A stretch of 64,000 bases of DNA from NCBI GenBank assembly GCA_963682025.1, contig OY821517.1:225859205-225923204 (forward strand), in the 5' to 3' direction. The position numbers and the translations under genes are program-made. The stretch comes from Cordilura impudica. Lineage: Eukaryota; Arthropoda; Insecta; Diptera; Scathophagidae. The notes below the pieces were generated by a model, which worked only from the letters and a program-made list of their open reading frames with translations, made no database searches and had not been told where the DNA came from. Below, one piece after another: positions 53,650 through 64,000 of the stretch (the first letter of the stretch is position 1; every line of letters begins with the position of its first letter).

Positions 53650-54240
53650 GTAACTTTTTTTGTTACTCCGACAAGTATTTGGATGACCACCGTTTCCAAA
53701 TCAATTCCATATTGGCTTGCACGGCTTTCCAATGTCCACGCATTCCTTGATAAGATTTGTTACCAGAATAGATAACAAAAGGTGAAAATGCTTCCTCAAT
53801 CAAAAAATTTCTGCGTGTCAAAGCTTTTAGTCATTTGGGTCATCTGATAAAGGAGACAACGGACGAGAATTAAGTATGGACTCTGTCTGTTTCATGGGTG
53901 TGTATAGCTCCTCATTTGTCATTACCCCATCGGTCATCCTATAAAAAAGTTTTTTCTCATCTACATGCGGTGTTCTTGATGGTAGGTTCAACCATTCTAA
54001 ATTTCTCTGAACACAAAACTGATCCAGATTATCTTTATGTTGTTCATTAGCAAACAACTGAAATACTTCATTAAGGCTATTAGCTGCCCCTACAAAATAA
54101 ATCTTTAATAGACAATCTCTCATAGCTACAAAGCTTTTTAGTGCACCTATAAAAGATGCCGTTGTCAAATCCGACACCACTTCAAATGCACAGCCTTTGT
54201 TGTGAAGCAAACATATACACACACATATGACTTGTCTATC
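53650..54240 (-). pseudogene. BEL/Pao integrase fragment
   Basis: Minus strand: CAFEVVSDLTTASFIGAL, FVGAANSLNEVF (where SDNGT is lost), LNLPSRTPHVDEKK, ESILNSRPLSPLSDDPND, then HWKAVQANMELIWKRWSSKY at the C-terminus near 53700. The second catalytic Asp and the WEAGVKS Glu block are missing or mutated. It probably belongs to the roo-like element whose env and LTR lie at lower coordinates. Confidence 0.8.
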
Positions 54241-55835
54241 ATTTTCCCTCTGATCTTGTAGTGAATTGTAATAGACGCAAAGAAATCTTAACTTAAATTT
54301 AAAAAAGGACGAGTTCTAAGAACTCGATCTTCTGACAAGTTTTCCATTAGTTGGTGCAAGTTTTTTAGATGTATTCTAAAACATCTATAATATTTACAAA
54401 CTATATTTTAACTAGCTGGCGATCACGTAGTGGCCAAAATTATTGCCTAAATATTACCAGTAAACCTTATGGACCTACATGTAAATGTTCTATATATAAA
54501 TTAGTTATCATTAATTCTAAAATTTCGTTATTATAGGGAAGAACAATTGGATGTTTTGCTTCATTATATTATTTTGATCTAATATTTGGGATAATGATGG
54601 CATATGGGATGACTTAAATAATGTCTTCCTCGTTTTAAAAATCTTAATTTCCTTGGTGAAATGGATTTCCTTAATATGTTTTATCATAATATTTAGAGCT
54701 TCCTTTTATAAATATAAAAGATTTAACTCTTCGCTTCTAGCTACGTTAATGAATTTAATACGTAAGCTGATAAGTTCTGTAAAAACTTAAAATGATTTTT
54801 ATGGCTAATCTTTTTCCGAAATACCGTTTTCTCCTGAATTAGCTTTATCCAAAGAAGTAAAAGACTTGTTAGTAAAGGACCATATAAATGGTCTTACATA
54901 CAAGCAATAGGACCAAAATTTCTTGGTCCGGGCAAGAAAAATAGTTAAAATGCATAGAAAACGAAACCCGAACGAAAGTTTAAAAAACTATGTGGTAGAA
55001 AGCGCAAGATTTCGCAGCGCGATATTGTTAGTGCCCTTAAGGCACTATAGTAGTGTTGCCAGCTAGCTCGCCAAAGCAATTGGGCCTGGTTCCAACCCAC
55101 CACAACTGCCCAGGGACAAGCACAATTAAAAAAAAAAATAAAAAAAAACACAAAAAAAGCAGGTTGAACATTTCAGAGGGGAGACAATATGCTTTATCTC
55201 CCACATCCCCTCCCAACCATGGTCACTTTCTGCCGCAAATCCTTTTTCCAGGTGACCCCGTATCCCACACACACTTACACTCACCACACTTACCTCACGT
55301 CGTTGACCTATCCCTTAAACAAAATTTTAGAAACACACTATTTTTAAATCAACATAAATATTCACATATTTTTTTATTATAAATAAATTATAAAAATGTT
55401 TAAAAAATTAAATAAAACGGCATAATATAAAATAGTAACAAAAAAACAAACTCAGATAATTCACAGGGTATAACCCCCCCAAAAAAAAACGGTGCCGAAA
55501 TTAAAAAAAAAAAAAAACAATGTATATTGAAAACGCAAAACTTAAATCGGTTATAAAACTTCAACCACATATAAAATACACAAAGCCTACAAAGTATTCA
55601 CCGACTCCATTTTTGTCACGCATACACAAAAAAAAAACTAAAAATGACCTACCTAACGAGCTCTCTAGGTGAGGGACAGACCAAAACTTGGCTCATACGC
55701 CACAAACGAAACTAAACATCACTGCCTCAATCGAACTTTGTAAACTTTAACGCACACGCAACATTAAACAAAACTTAAACTTTGGACACTTTTAAAAATT
55801 AAGGCACTTATATCACTCAATACTGATTCACTATA
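54241..55835. other. Unassigned DNA, with a possible SINE near 55030-55160
   Basis: Bases 54241-55020 are AT-rich without support for any feature. At 55031-55046 AGTGCC..GGCACT forms a small palindrome. It is followed by a GC-richer stretch with GGTTCCAACCC (55088-55098), close to a pol III B box (GGTTCGANTCC), then an A-rich tail from 55126. This is the layout of a tRNA-derived SINE, but no A box could be fixed. From 55160 to 55835 there is C-rich, then AT-rich DNA with no recognised feature. Confidence 0.35.
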
Positions 55836-56155
55836 TAAGTTAACGACATAAATATTTAAAAATAATTAAAACAACATTGCTGACAATGCGTCTGCAATAC
55901 TGTGCAAAAACATAAAAAAAACACACAGCGCGTGTAGGCGCAACGTTTAGTCAACAAAACAAATACGAGCAGCGCGTGTTGGCAGAATGGTAACATCAGC
56001 AGTTTTTGTGGTTTTATTTGGCCACAAAAATTATTTTAAGTTAGTTAATATTGTAGTGTAGTGAATAAGTTGGTTTTAAAAAAAGTAAAAATATTTTGTT
56101 AAGGAAAATAAAAAAGACTTTTATTTTAATGAATAAGAAATTAAAGTAAGTCTAA
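55836..56155 (+). repeat. Putative 5' LTR of the Errantivirus-type element
   Basis: The end is set by TGGCGCCCAAC at 56156. The start is placed at AGTTAACGAC after TATA, because gypsy-clade LTRs often start AGTTA and integrate at TATA-like sites. AATAAAAAAGAC and TTTTATTTTAATGAATAAG lie in the last third. No second LTR is in the window to confirm it. Confidence 0.45.
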
Positions 56156-56166
56156 CTGGCGCCCAA
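56156..56166 (+). other. Primer-binding site
   Basis: TGGCGCCCAAC, complementary to a tRNA-Lys-type 3' end, directly follows the putative LTR. Confidence 0.7.
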
Positions 56167-56461
56167 CTAAAAAAGTCGCGTCCGTCTTCTAATTAAGCAG
56201 TGAAACAAGTGTGTCCACAAAGATCCTGAAACAGCATAAAGTGGCTCATCGTTTTAATGCAACGCCCTAAAGTAGTGCGACAATAGAAGCCATCAAGGAA
56301 GCGACAAACATCAGCGTGAATGACCCTTAGTAACCTTAGAGGGAAAAAAGGACAACTCCCAGCGCCGAGACATGCACATACTGATATTAATGTAAGAACT
56401 CCATTTTTATTATTCAGTGTATTTATTGTGAACTATTATAGGCTACTAAATTTAAAGTAAT

Positions 56462-56720
56462 AAGTGAATTAAATTTTTAAATTTGAAAAATTAAAACAAT
56501 TTTTGAAAAAATTAAATTTGAAGAAAAATTTGAAACAATTAAAATAAGTGAATTAAATTTTTAAATTTGAAAAATTAAAATAATTTAAAAAAAAAATTAA
56601 ATTTGAAGAAAAATTTGAAACAATTAAACTAAGTGGATTAAATTTTTAAATTTGAAAAAATTAAATTTGGAGTAATTTTTAGATAATAAAATTTGAAGAA
56701 AAATTTGAAGCAATTAATTT
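56462..56720 (+). repeat. Tandem ~85-bp A-rich repeats in the leader
   Basis: AAGTGAATTAAATTTTTAAA starts at 56462, returns at 56547 and, with one change (AAGTGGATT..), at 56631. The spacing is 85 and 84 bp. The later part carries shortened units with AAATTTGAAGAAAA. Confidence 0.8.
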
Positions 56721-57045
56721 TGACTAAGTAAATTAAACTTGAAGAAATTAAATTTGAAGAAATTGAATTCAGGGTAATTTTATACTGACTAAGTTTTGAA
56801 CAATTTGACAAAATTTTAAGTTTGAATCAACTTTGAAAAAATTAAAACCAAGTGAATTAAACCTTGGAAAAACTAAATTTGAAACAACTAAACTTATTGC
56901 AATTTTATTTTGAATCTTAAACAATTTTGCATTAAATTTGATCGGTTTTAGGACAGTTGAATATAAGGGCAATACTATTGGGCAAATTGTTACAACGATA
57001 TAGTGTTTTGGACGCTGCAGGCGCTCCGCCAATACAGCCGCCCGC

Positions 57046-58329
57046 ATGGCACAACCACCACTACAGGCAAATTTGACACCGGAGTTAATAAATGCCTTTA
57101 GCGATATTGCTAGGAGAATAATGCAGGAAAACCTCAACCGTGACAACCTACTACTTAATGCTACAGACGAATTTATCAGGCCGGAACATCAGGGCTAACT
57201 AAACGATTTAGATAGAATACCAGACATCATACGCAGCCTTAGGGAATTTTCGGGAAACCCAGTAGAGTATAGCTCATGGAAAAAAAGCGTTGACCGCGTG
57301 CTAGGAATATACGGGAACACTAGAGGTACACCGAAATACTTCGGCATACTAAACGTTATTAGGAACAAAATCGTAGGCAACGCTGACGCAGTCCTTGAGT
57401 CATATAATACCCCACTAGACTGGAAAGCGATTTCACACTGTCTTGCACTGCATTATGCTGACAAACGTGACATTACTACCCCTGAATGTCAACTTACATC
57501 ATTGACGCAAGGAAGGAGTTCTATTTCCCAGTTTTATCAGGAAGTTTACAATCACTTGTCACTAATATTGAATAAATTATCAAGTCTGGAAATGGGACAA
57601 GAAGCAATGCAACTTCTAACGCAAACATATAGAAACAAGGCTCTGGACACATTCGTTAGAGGCCTAAATGGCGATCTTCCTAGACTTTTGGGCATGAGGG
57701 AACCATCTGATTTACCTCAGGCATTACACTTGTGTATGAAGTTAGAAAACCAAGGATTCAGGATACAATACTTGAGCCATAGAAATAGTCAACACCAATC
57801 ACCTCAAATACCCCCTAGAAAACAGCAATTTCCAAGACAACAATTTTACCCACAAATAGCATATTTACCCCAAGCAGTACAAAGTCAATCATTTAGAGAT
57901 GATGCTTTTAGAAGACAACCATCAAATCCAAATTTTTACAATCAATCATTTAACAGACAACATTTTCCACAAAATCCGAACTATACCTATAGACATCAAA
58001 ACTTTAATAACAATATGCTACCCCCAAGACCAATAGGCCCAAAACCGTTACCTAAACCGGTACCCATGGAAATAGATAATTCTATGTAGACAAGGAGAAT
58101 AGATTACATGAATAGACCAAATTTTAACGCATTTTCGGGAAAACGCCCACCGGCACCATCAAATCAATTCAATAATTTTTCGAATAAGGCTCAGAGAATT
58201 AACCACATAGCTCAGGAAGAACCCGAGGAACAGACTTGGGAGGGTTATTATAATAACTACGAACAACAAGAGGAGACTAACCATGAGGACGATTGCAATC
58301 AATTTGCGGCCGTTCATTTTTTAGATTAA
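57046..58329 (+). pseudogene. Errantivirus-type gag
   Basis: The ATG at 57046 (MAQPPLQANLTPEL) opens a frame that runs to 58329 with only two in-frame stops, TAA at 57196-57198 and TAG at 58087-58089. Blocks are IPDIIRSLREFSGNPVEYSS, SISQFYQEVYNHLSLIL and DTFVRGLNGDLPRLL, the capsid-like region of gypsy-clade Gag. A Gln/Asn/Pro-rich tail without zinc knuckles follows, as in other errantiviruses. Pol starts in a -1-type overlap near 58293-58329. Confidence 0.85.
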
Positions 58330-60548
58330 CTCCCTCATCACTTCCTTACTTTGAGTGTAGAACGAGTGATGGGAAAATTTTAAAGTTTTTAATAGATACC
58401 GGATCGAATAAAAACTACATTCAACCTTCTTTAGCGAAACACCCGAAACCAAACGAAAACATATATTTTGCGAATTCAATAGGTGGTAAAACTAGAATTT
58501 CACACTACATCGAACTAAATCTTTTTGGACTTAGAGACAAAACACTTAAGTTTTTCATTTTACCAACACTCAAATCCTTTGACGCCATTATTGGCAATGA
58601 CACTTTGAAACACCTTAAGGCAGTCATATATACCTCCAACAATTATATGCTCATAGAGAACAGGATTAAAGTACCCATTAAACAACGAGTGTCGAAAACT
58701 GTGTACAACATCGACGCAAAAATCGAACACTTAACTTTAGAGCAAAAAAATAATATGAAATTACTGCTACGCCAGTTCTCACCACTATTTGCTGACCCGG
58801 ACAAGAAACTCACTTACACAACAAAAGTTGTCGGCGAAATTAGAACTTCTACGGATACGCCAATTTATACAAGATACTATCCATACCCAATGTCGCTAAA
58901 ATCGGAAGTAGAGGACCAAATTAACAAACTTCTCGAAGATGGAATTATTCGACCATCACGATCCCCATACAACTCACCCGTAAGGATTGTAAATAAAAAA
59001 CCAGACTCTGAGGGAAATAAACAGTATAGACTAATAATTTACTATAGGAAGTTAAATTCGGTAACGATTAGTGACCGATATCCGATTCCTGAAATTAATG
59101 AAGTCCTGGCACAATTGGGACGCAACAAGTTTTTCTCGGTTATTGATTTGAAAAGTGGATTTCACCAAATCCCGTTAAAAGAGTCAGACATAGAGAAAAC
59201 CGCATTTTCTGTAAACAACGGAAAGTACGAGTTTACCAGACTTCTTCCTTTCGGACTAAAAAATGCCCCCGCAATATTTCAAAGAGCGTTAGACGACATC
59301 CTGCGAATCTTTATAGGCAAAATTTGTTACGTCTACATTGACGATATTATAATTTTTGGCGAAACTGAACAAGAACACATGAAAAATTTAGAAACAATTT
59401 TTGAGGTGCTACAAAACGCAAATATGAAAATTCAGCTAGATAAATGTAACTTTTATGCAAAAGAAGTTGAATTTTTAGGATTTATGGTAACAGCTGACGG
59501 AATAAGAGCAAATCCATCAAAAGTAGAAGCAATAGAAAAAGTTCCTATACCAGGAACCCTCAAAGAACTTAGATCATTCTTGGGAATGTCTGGATTTTAC
59601 AGACGTTTCATTAAGGACTATGCTAAGTTAGCAAAACCGTTAACTCTCATTTTGAGAGGGGAGGAAGGACGATTGTCCAAGCGAATATCGGCAAAAAAAG
59701 AAATAACCCTCGACAATAGTGCAATAGAAGCTTTCAATAAAATTAAAAGAACACATACGTCGAACGAAGTAATGCTACAATACCCTGACTTTCAAAAAGA
59801 ATTCCACCTAACTACTGACGCTTCCACTTATGCGATAGGCGCAGTACTAGAGCAAGATGGAGAACCAATCACATTTATTTCAAGAACACTTTCAAAGTGT
59901 GAAGAACATTATGCAACCAACGAAAAAGAGATGCTCGCCATCATATGGGCTTTGAAAACTTTACGAAGTTATCTCTACGGTCCAGTTGCCATAAAAATAT
60001 TCACAGACCACCAACCCTTGACTCACGCACTCAGCAACAAGAACAGCAACAGCAAGCTGAAAAGATGGAAGGCAATATTAGAAGAATACAACTACGAACT
60101 TAAATACAAACCAGGCAGGGCAAACGTTGTAGCAGACACACTTTCTAGAATTCCAGACAACAAACAGCAGACAAACTCAATGACAGCAACACAACATATA
60201 CAGACGTACCAATTAACGTTTTCAGAAACCAATTATTTATTTCAATAGGAGAATCAGCCTCTTACCAGTTTAAGATCATCTTTCCCACTTACCATAGACA
60301 TATTATAGTTGAACGTCTTTTTACTGAAGATAACCTTACAACAATCTTAAAGCGATACTTGAACCCCTCGGTGACCAACGGAATCTTTACTGATGACCGC
60401 ATTTTAGGAAAAATACAAACGATATATCACTTGCATTTTAACCATTATAGGACCCGATACACTAGGAAAATTGTGGAAGATTTAATACAGGAAACAGACC
60501 AAGAAGCCAAAATAATTCAGGAACATAATAGAGCGCAGAGAAATCCTC
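58293..60548 (+). pseudogene. Errantivirus-type pol: protease, RT and RNase H
   Basis: The 651-codon open part holds the protease (KFLIDTGSNKNYIQPS) and RT blocks. These are EVEDQINKLLEDGIIRPSRS, FSVIDLKSGFHQIPL, FGLKNAPAIFQRAL and the active-site YVYIDDIIIFG. RNase H follows (LTTDASTYAIGAVL, FTDHQPLTHAL, KPGRANVVADTLSRI). A stop at 60248 ends it. The next 300 bp, the start of integrase, are read in broken frames, but the frame at 60549 is the same one. Confidence 0.9.
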
Positions 60549-61436
60549 TTGAAAATAGGGCACAGCTATTGGAAAACTATTATTTTCCCCAAAATGGGTG
60601 CGAAAACTAAAAAGGTCGCGAAACAATGTAAAATATGTCAGGAAAATAAGTACGAAAGACACCCTACAACACCCATCCTGCACGCTACTCCTATTCCGGA
60701 TTATCCAGGACAAATCGTACATATTGATATTTATCAGACCGATAAAAACGTTGTTTTGACCGCCATAGATAAACTCACGAAGTACGCTCAGGCTAAACTT
60801 ATAAAATCAAGAGCTACAGAAGATGTAAGATTGCCGTTACAGGAACTACTAATAAACTTCGGTATGCCTAAGAAAATTGTCATAGACAATGAAAAATCAT
60901 TGAGTTCAGCTCCAATAACGTTTATGCTCGAAAATCAATACGGCATCCAGATATTTTAGACACCCCCATACACAAGTACAGTTAACGGACAAATAGAACG
61001 TTTTCACTCCACCCTTTCCGAAATGATGCGTTGCGTAAAAGCTGAAAATACACATATAAATTTTGAGGAATTACTCTATAGATCTTTATACAAATATAAC
61101 CACTCAATACACTCGACGATTAAAAGGAAACCAATAGAGGCATTTTTCGGACGAAACAAGAGTACTGACCCAAAACAGATAGAAAAAGATAGGTTGGACA
61201 ATGTAGAGAAGATCATTGACAAGCAAAATAAAGATCTCGAATTTCATAATAAAAAAAGAACATCTCCCCCTAGTTATAACCCGAACGATACTGTGTATGT
61301 GAAAATAAATAAAAGACTAGGCAGTAAACTAACACCCAGGTATAAAAAGGAGAAAGTTAAAGAGGACAAAGGAGATACAATATTGACAGAATCCGGACGT
61401 ATAGTTCATAAATCTCACATAAAAAATAGTAATTAG
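60549..61436 (+). pseudogene. Errantivirus-type integrase
   Basis: Zinc-binding end CKICQENKYERHP, then VHIDIYQTDKNVVL (first catalytic Asp), KKIVIDNEKSLSS (second Asp; DNE in the usual place). After a TAG at 60957-60959 the same frame goes on with PYTSTVNGQIERFHSTLSE (catalytic Glu). The end has KPIEAFFGR and the C-terminal NDTVYVKINKRLGSKLTPRY. One nonsense codon is the visible lesion. Confidence 0.9.
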
Positions 61437-61773
61437 AAAATAGTAATAAATAGGAAAAAAGGGAAACGTATAAAGAATTATCGAACAATATGCCATAGGC
61501 ATACGATTTAGTAACTAATAATGTAGAATCTTAATATTAAAAACACGTACACGTAGTACTGTATTAAATGAAATTGAAAAAAAAGGAGAAAGGAGAAAAC
61601 TAAAGCTATCGAATAATAATGTAAAACAATAAATATGAAAATAATAATCAAAATAAATATCGAGTACTAAGCCATAGGCATACGATTTTAAACAGTACAT
61701 TAGATAAGAACGTTAAATCTAAAAAATAAAAAATAGAAAAAATCCTTAATTCACTTACAGACTTTTCACCTGT
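61437..61773 (+). other. Spacer between pol and env
   Basis: Non-coding and A-rich. CTTACAG at 61756-61762 is a good splice acceptor just before the env frame; env of this clade is made from a spliced RNA. CATAGGCATACGATTT occurs twice (61494 and 61673), a short internal duplication. Confidence 0.6.
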
Positions 61774-63230
61774 ATGGTGCATGCAGAATTCCAGATTCTG
61801 GACTACACAAATTCTCAATTAGTTACTCTAAAGGATGACACAGCTAGAATACAGGAAGGAACTTTTAAAATAATTCACTTAATTGACTTAGCGGAATATG
61901 ACAAAATGACGACAGAAATAGAGAAGACAATTAACAACAATATAACGGTGACCCAGGAGTTATACCCTTTTCTCATACACGAACTATCTCAAATCCGCAC
62001 GCTTATATCAAGGATAACCCCTAAAATAAGGAGGAAACGATCACTAGACTCTATAGGCTCTACATGGAAGTGGATAGCGGGTAACCCCGATCACCATGAC
62101 CTAGAAATAATTAATGATGACTTACGAAATTTAACCGAAAGTAATAACAGACAGGTAATTATAAATAAATTACTAATTGAGAAGATAAATGAACAAAATC
62201 TGAGAAGTAATCAAATAATGAAAGTTGTTAAAGATAATAAAAATATTAAATTGGAATTAAGTTTAAGAACGAAGTACCAATTAAGACTTATTAAAGAAGA
62301 ATTGTTAAATATAGAATACGCCTTGCATTGGGCCAAATCTAATGTAGTAAATTCATTTATACTATCTAACATAGAAATAAAAACTATAGAAGAAATTGTT
62401 AAGCACGAGGGAATACCCTATATAAATATCGAAGAAGAATTAGAATTCACAGACATTAATATAGCCGTAAACGGTTCAATGATTGTTTATATTTTAAGTT
62501 TACCCACTACACAAAACGAAGAGTGTGAAACACTTATAATGGAATCTGTAAAATCTAATAATAAGATAACCAAAATTGAATATGAAAAAATCTTAAAATG
62601 TAAAAGAAAGACTTTTGGAATTAAATCTTATTGTAAAAAATATAATAAGAAAAGTATTTATAATGAAAAAATTTAATAGAATTAAGTGAAAATAATTGCA
62701 TAATTAAACTATTGAAAAGCCAATTGCCAAACTGCACACGCACTAATGCTGATCATGTAAACGATTTTGAAGAAATACAACCTGGAATACTTTTCCTTAA
62801 TGACTACAATGGCACTGTACTGATTGATAATCAACCGCTTCAACTAACAGGCACCTTTATTATAAAGCATAATAATTCAACTATAAAACTACATGATAAG
62901 GTATTTTATGTCCAAGAAATGACATACCTAGAACCACTACCAGCTATCTTACAGCAATCAACCGTAAAAGACCAGCTAGAAGAATTCCTTTCTCTCGAAA
63001 TGATTAAAGACCTTGAGATACGGAATAGAGATAAAATTGCAAATGCTGACCTGATCAATAAGATCAGCCTTACCCTTAACGCCAGCGTAACATTCACTGT
63101 TAAAATTTTCCGGCTTACCAAACTTCTTTTTCTTCGTTTCCCCTATCGCACCGGATAACCGTTGGTGACGTTCGTCCTCAGACCCAACCGCCTCTGACGA
63201 CCTCTAAACCACTTTCAACACGCACATTCA
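61774..63230 (+). pseudogene. Errantivirus-type env
   Basis: The 300-codon open part (61774-62676) has a furin-type RRKR site followed by SLDSIGSTWKWIAG, the well-known joint of this clade, then a long helical region and Cys residues near the end. A frame break at about 62676-62710 separates it from the C-terminal part (62712-63158), with IQPGILFLNDYNGTVLID and stem sequence. The membrane segment and tail are frame-shifted. An insect retroelement envelope related to baculovirus-type fusion proteins; not functional as it stands. Confidence 0.85.
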
Positions 63231-63289
63231 CTTGCCTTGATTTTTTTTAAACTCCACCGCTTGTCCTTATTTCCTAGTTCACAATTATA

Positions 63290-63945
63290 ATGAATAGTTG
63301 AACTTTAAATCAGACTTCAGACAAGTTAAACAAAACACAACTTCAGCTGTTTTTCAAGGTTATAAACGTACGCCTTGCCTGCGTCAAAAACTTTTACAAT
63401 CATATCGCAGTTTTGGTAAAAAAAAAGCCATTTACTGCATCCAGACTGATAAAAGACGATTTAAAATTAAGCGTGTCATTTGGAACCATAAGCAGAAGGG
63501 TAAATGAAGTCGGTTTAAAGAATTTTTTTTGCAAAGCAGAAGCCACTGTTACGTCCCGCAAACATTAGAAAGCGATTGAACTTCGCTAAAAAGTATGTTA
63601 ACATGTCAAAAACATTTTGGGGTAAATTAATCTGGTCAGACGAGTCAAAATTTGAATTGAAAAATTAATAGCGTCGAAATGTGTAGTGTCAGCCTTCGCA
63701 AAACCTGAAGCCTAGAAACATAAACAATACTGTTAAGCATGGTGGAGGAAGCCTAATGATATTGAGGTGCTCTTCTTTCGTAGTGCTCAGGAAATGTGCT
63801 TGGGAGGACTTTATCTTTCAGCAGAATAATGATCCCAAGCAAACCAGTGAGGTCGCAAACAATTATTTAAGAGATAATAACATCGAAAAACTGGAATTGC
63901 CGCCACAGAGCCCGGATTTGAACCCTATATATTGCTAAATATTTA
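63290..63945 (+). pseudogene. Tc1-like transposase remnant
   Basis: Frames in order: a DNA-binding part (63400-63530; KPFTASRLIKDDLKLS, GTISRRVNEVGL), LNFAKKYV, FWGKLIWSDESKFEL (first catalytic Asp), GGGSLMIL, FIFQQNNDPKQTSEVANNY (second Asp) and PPQSPDLNPIY, where the usual catalytic Glu after NPI is a Tyr. Stops interrupt between the blocks. No inverted ends were found before the window end. Confidence 0.8.
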
Positions 63946-64000
63946 TTTGACGACTAAATTTGTAAGGGTTGCCAAAACTCATCATTTCATTTATTATTAT

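Larger units (their letters stand above)
31614..54240 (-). mobile_element. Roo-like BEL/Pao element with env, shattered by nested insertions
   Basis: Minus-strand parts in the right order: integrase (54240-53650), the first part of an env-like frame (51065-50988), the rest of env (33290-31950) and a short 3' LTR (31760-31614). The env frame is interrupted between 50988 and 33290 by the 412-like element, whose 4-bp duplication ATGT sits at both joints. Reading on from one side to the other keeps the env frame. The LTR starts TGTTCAGC after GGCTGGCAGAA, the same GGCAGAA|TGTTCA joint as in BEL-1. That the integrase and env belong to one element is inferred. The upstream half (gag, protease, RT) is absent. 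Confidence 0.6.
55836..63240 (+). mobile_element. Errantivirus-type (gypsy clade) endogenous retroelement
   Basis: A + strand element with LTR-like start, PBS, long A-rich leader, gag (57046), pol (58293) in a different frame overlapping gag, and env (61774). This is the three-gene layout of insect errantiviruses such as gypsy, 17.6 and ZAM. All three genes carry stops or frameshifts. The 3' end after env is followed by Tc1-like DNA at about 63290, and a 3' LTR was not found. It is an inactive copy. Confidence 0.85.

Noticed and set aside
1..64000. CRISPR arrays, operons, tRNA or rRNA genes
   Set aside because: No spaced direct repeats, no bacterial gene layout and no cloverleaf-capable sequence were seen.

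Overview
The window is AT-rich eukaryotic DNA, almost certainly from a dipteran insect (calyptrate-fly-like). One host coding exon is visible: a 118-bp internal exon of the synaptic SNARE gene Snap25 at 27067-27184 on the + strand, flanked by a polypyrimidine/AG acceptor and a GTAAGT donor. No other Snap25 exon was found, so the window appears to be intronic DNA of Snap25, made almost wholly of transposable elements. No prokaryotic gene, tRNA, rRNA or CRISPR array was seen.

Layout. 0-9.3 kb: remnants of two non-coding dispersed repeat families (called family 1 and family 2 here), a decayed hAT transposase and two MITE-like inverted-repeat elements. 9.3-25.4 kb: a roo-like BEL/Pao retrotransposon on the minus strand (BEL-1). 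Its 5' LTR is split by a LINE (LINE-A), which is interrupted by a second LINE (LINE-B), which carries a DD41D mariner: four levels. 25.4-29.2 kb: repeat fragments, a third MITE, a hammerhead-like hairpin of the kind found in Penelope-like elements, and the Snap25 exon. 29.2-31.6 kb: a decayed Jockey-type LINE (LINE-C).

31.6-54.2 kb is a deeper stack. A roo-like BEL/Pao element with an env-like gene (minus strand) is split by a 412/mdg1-like Ty3/gypsy element (33291-50987, TSD ATGT). That element is split by a nearly complete BEL/Pao element (BEL-2, 33726-40937, TSD CTATC) and by a Transib-type DNA transposon (43163-49113, TSD CGGTG) with a RAG1-like transposase remnant. The Transib holds an unidentified ~0.75-kb insertion (TSD ACTTG), which holds an RNase-H-bearing LINE (LINE-D, 14-bp TSD) with an open 759-codon frame. 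A second LINE-A-family copy with a second mariner lies at 51.1-53.6 kb.

54.2-55.8 kb is largely unassigned, with a possible SINE. 55.8-63.2 kb is an Errantivirus-type (gypsy clade) element with gag, pol and env, all broken by stops. The window ends in a decayed Tc1-like transposase.

Nearly every reading frame carries stops, frameshifts or deletions. The exceptions are the LINE-D polymerase and long parts of BEL-2 and the Errantivirus pol. LTR divergence by eye (BEL-2 about 98% identical, the enclosing 412-like element about 94-95%) agrees with the order of nesting.
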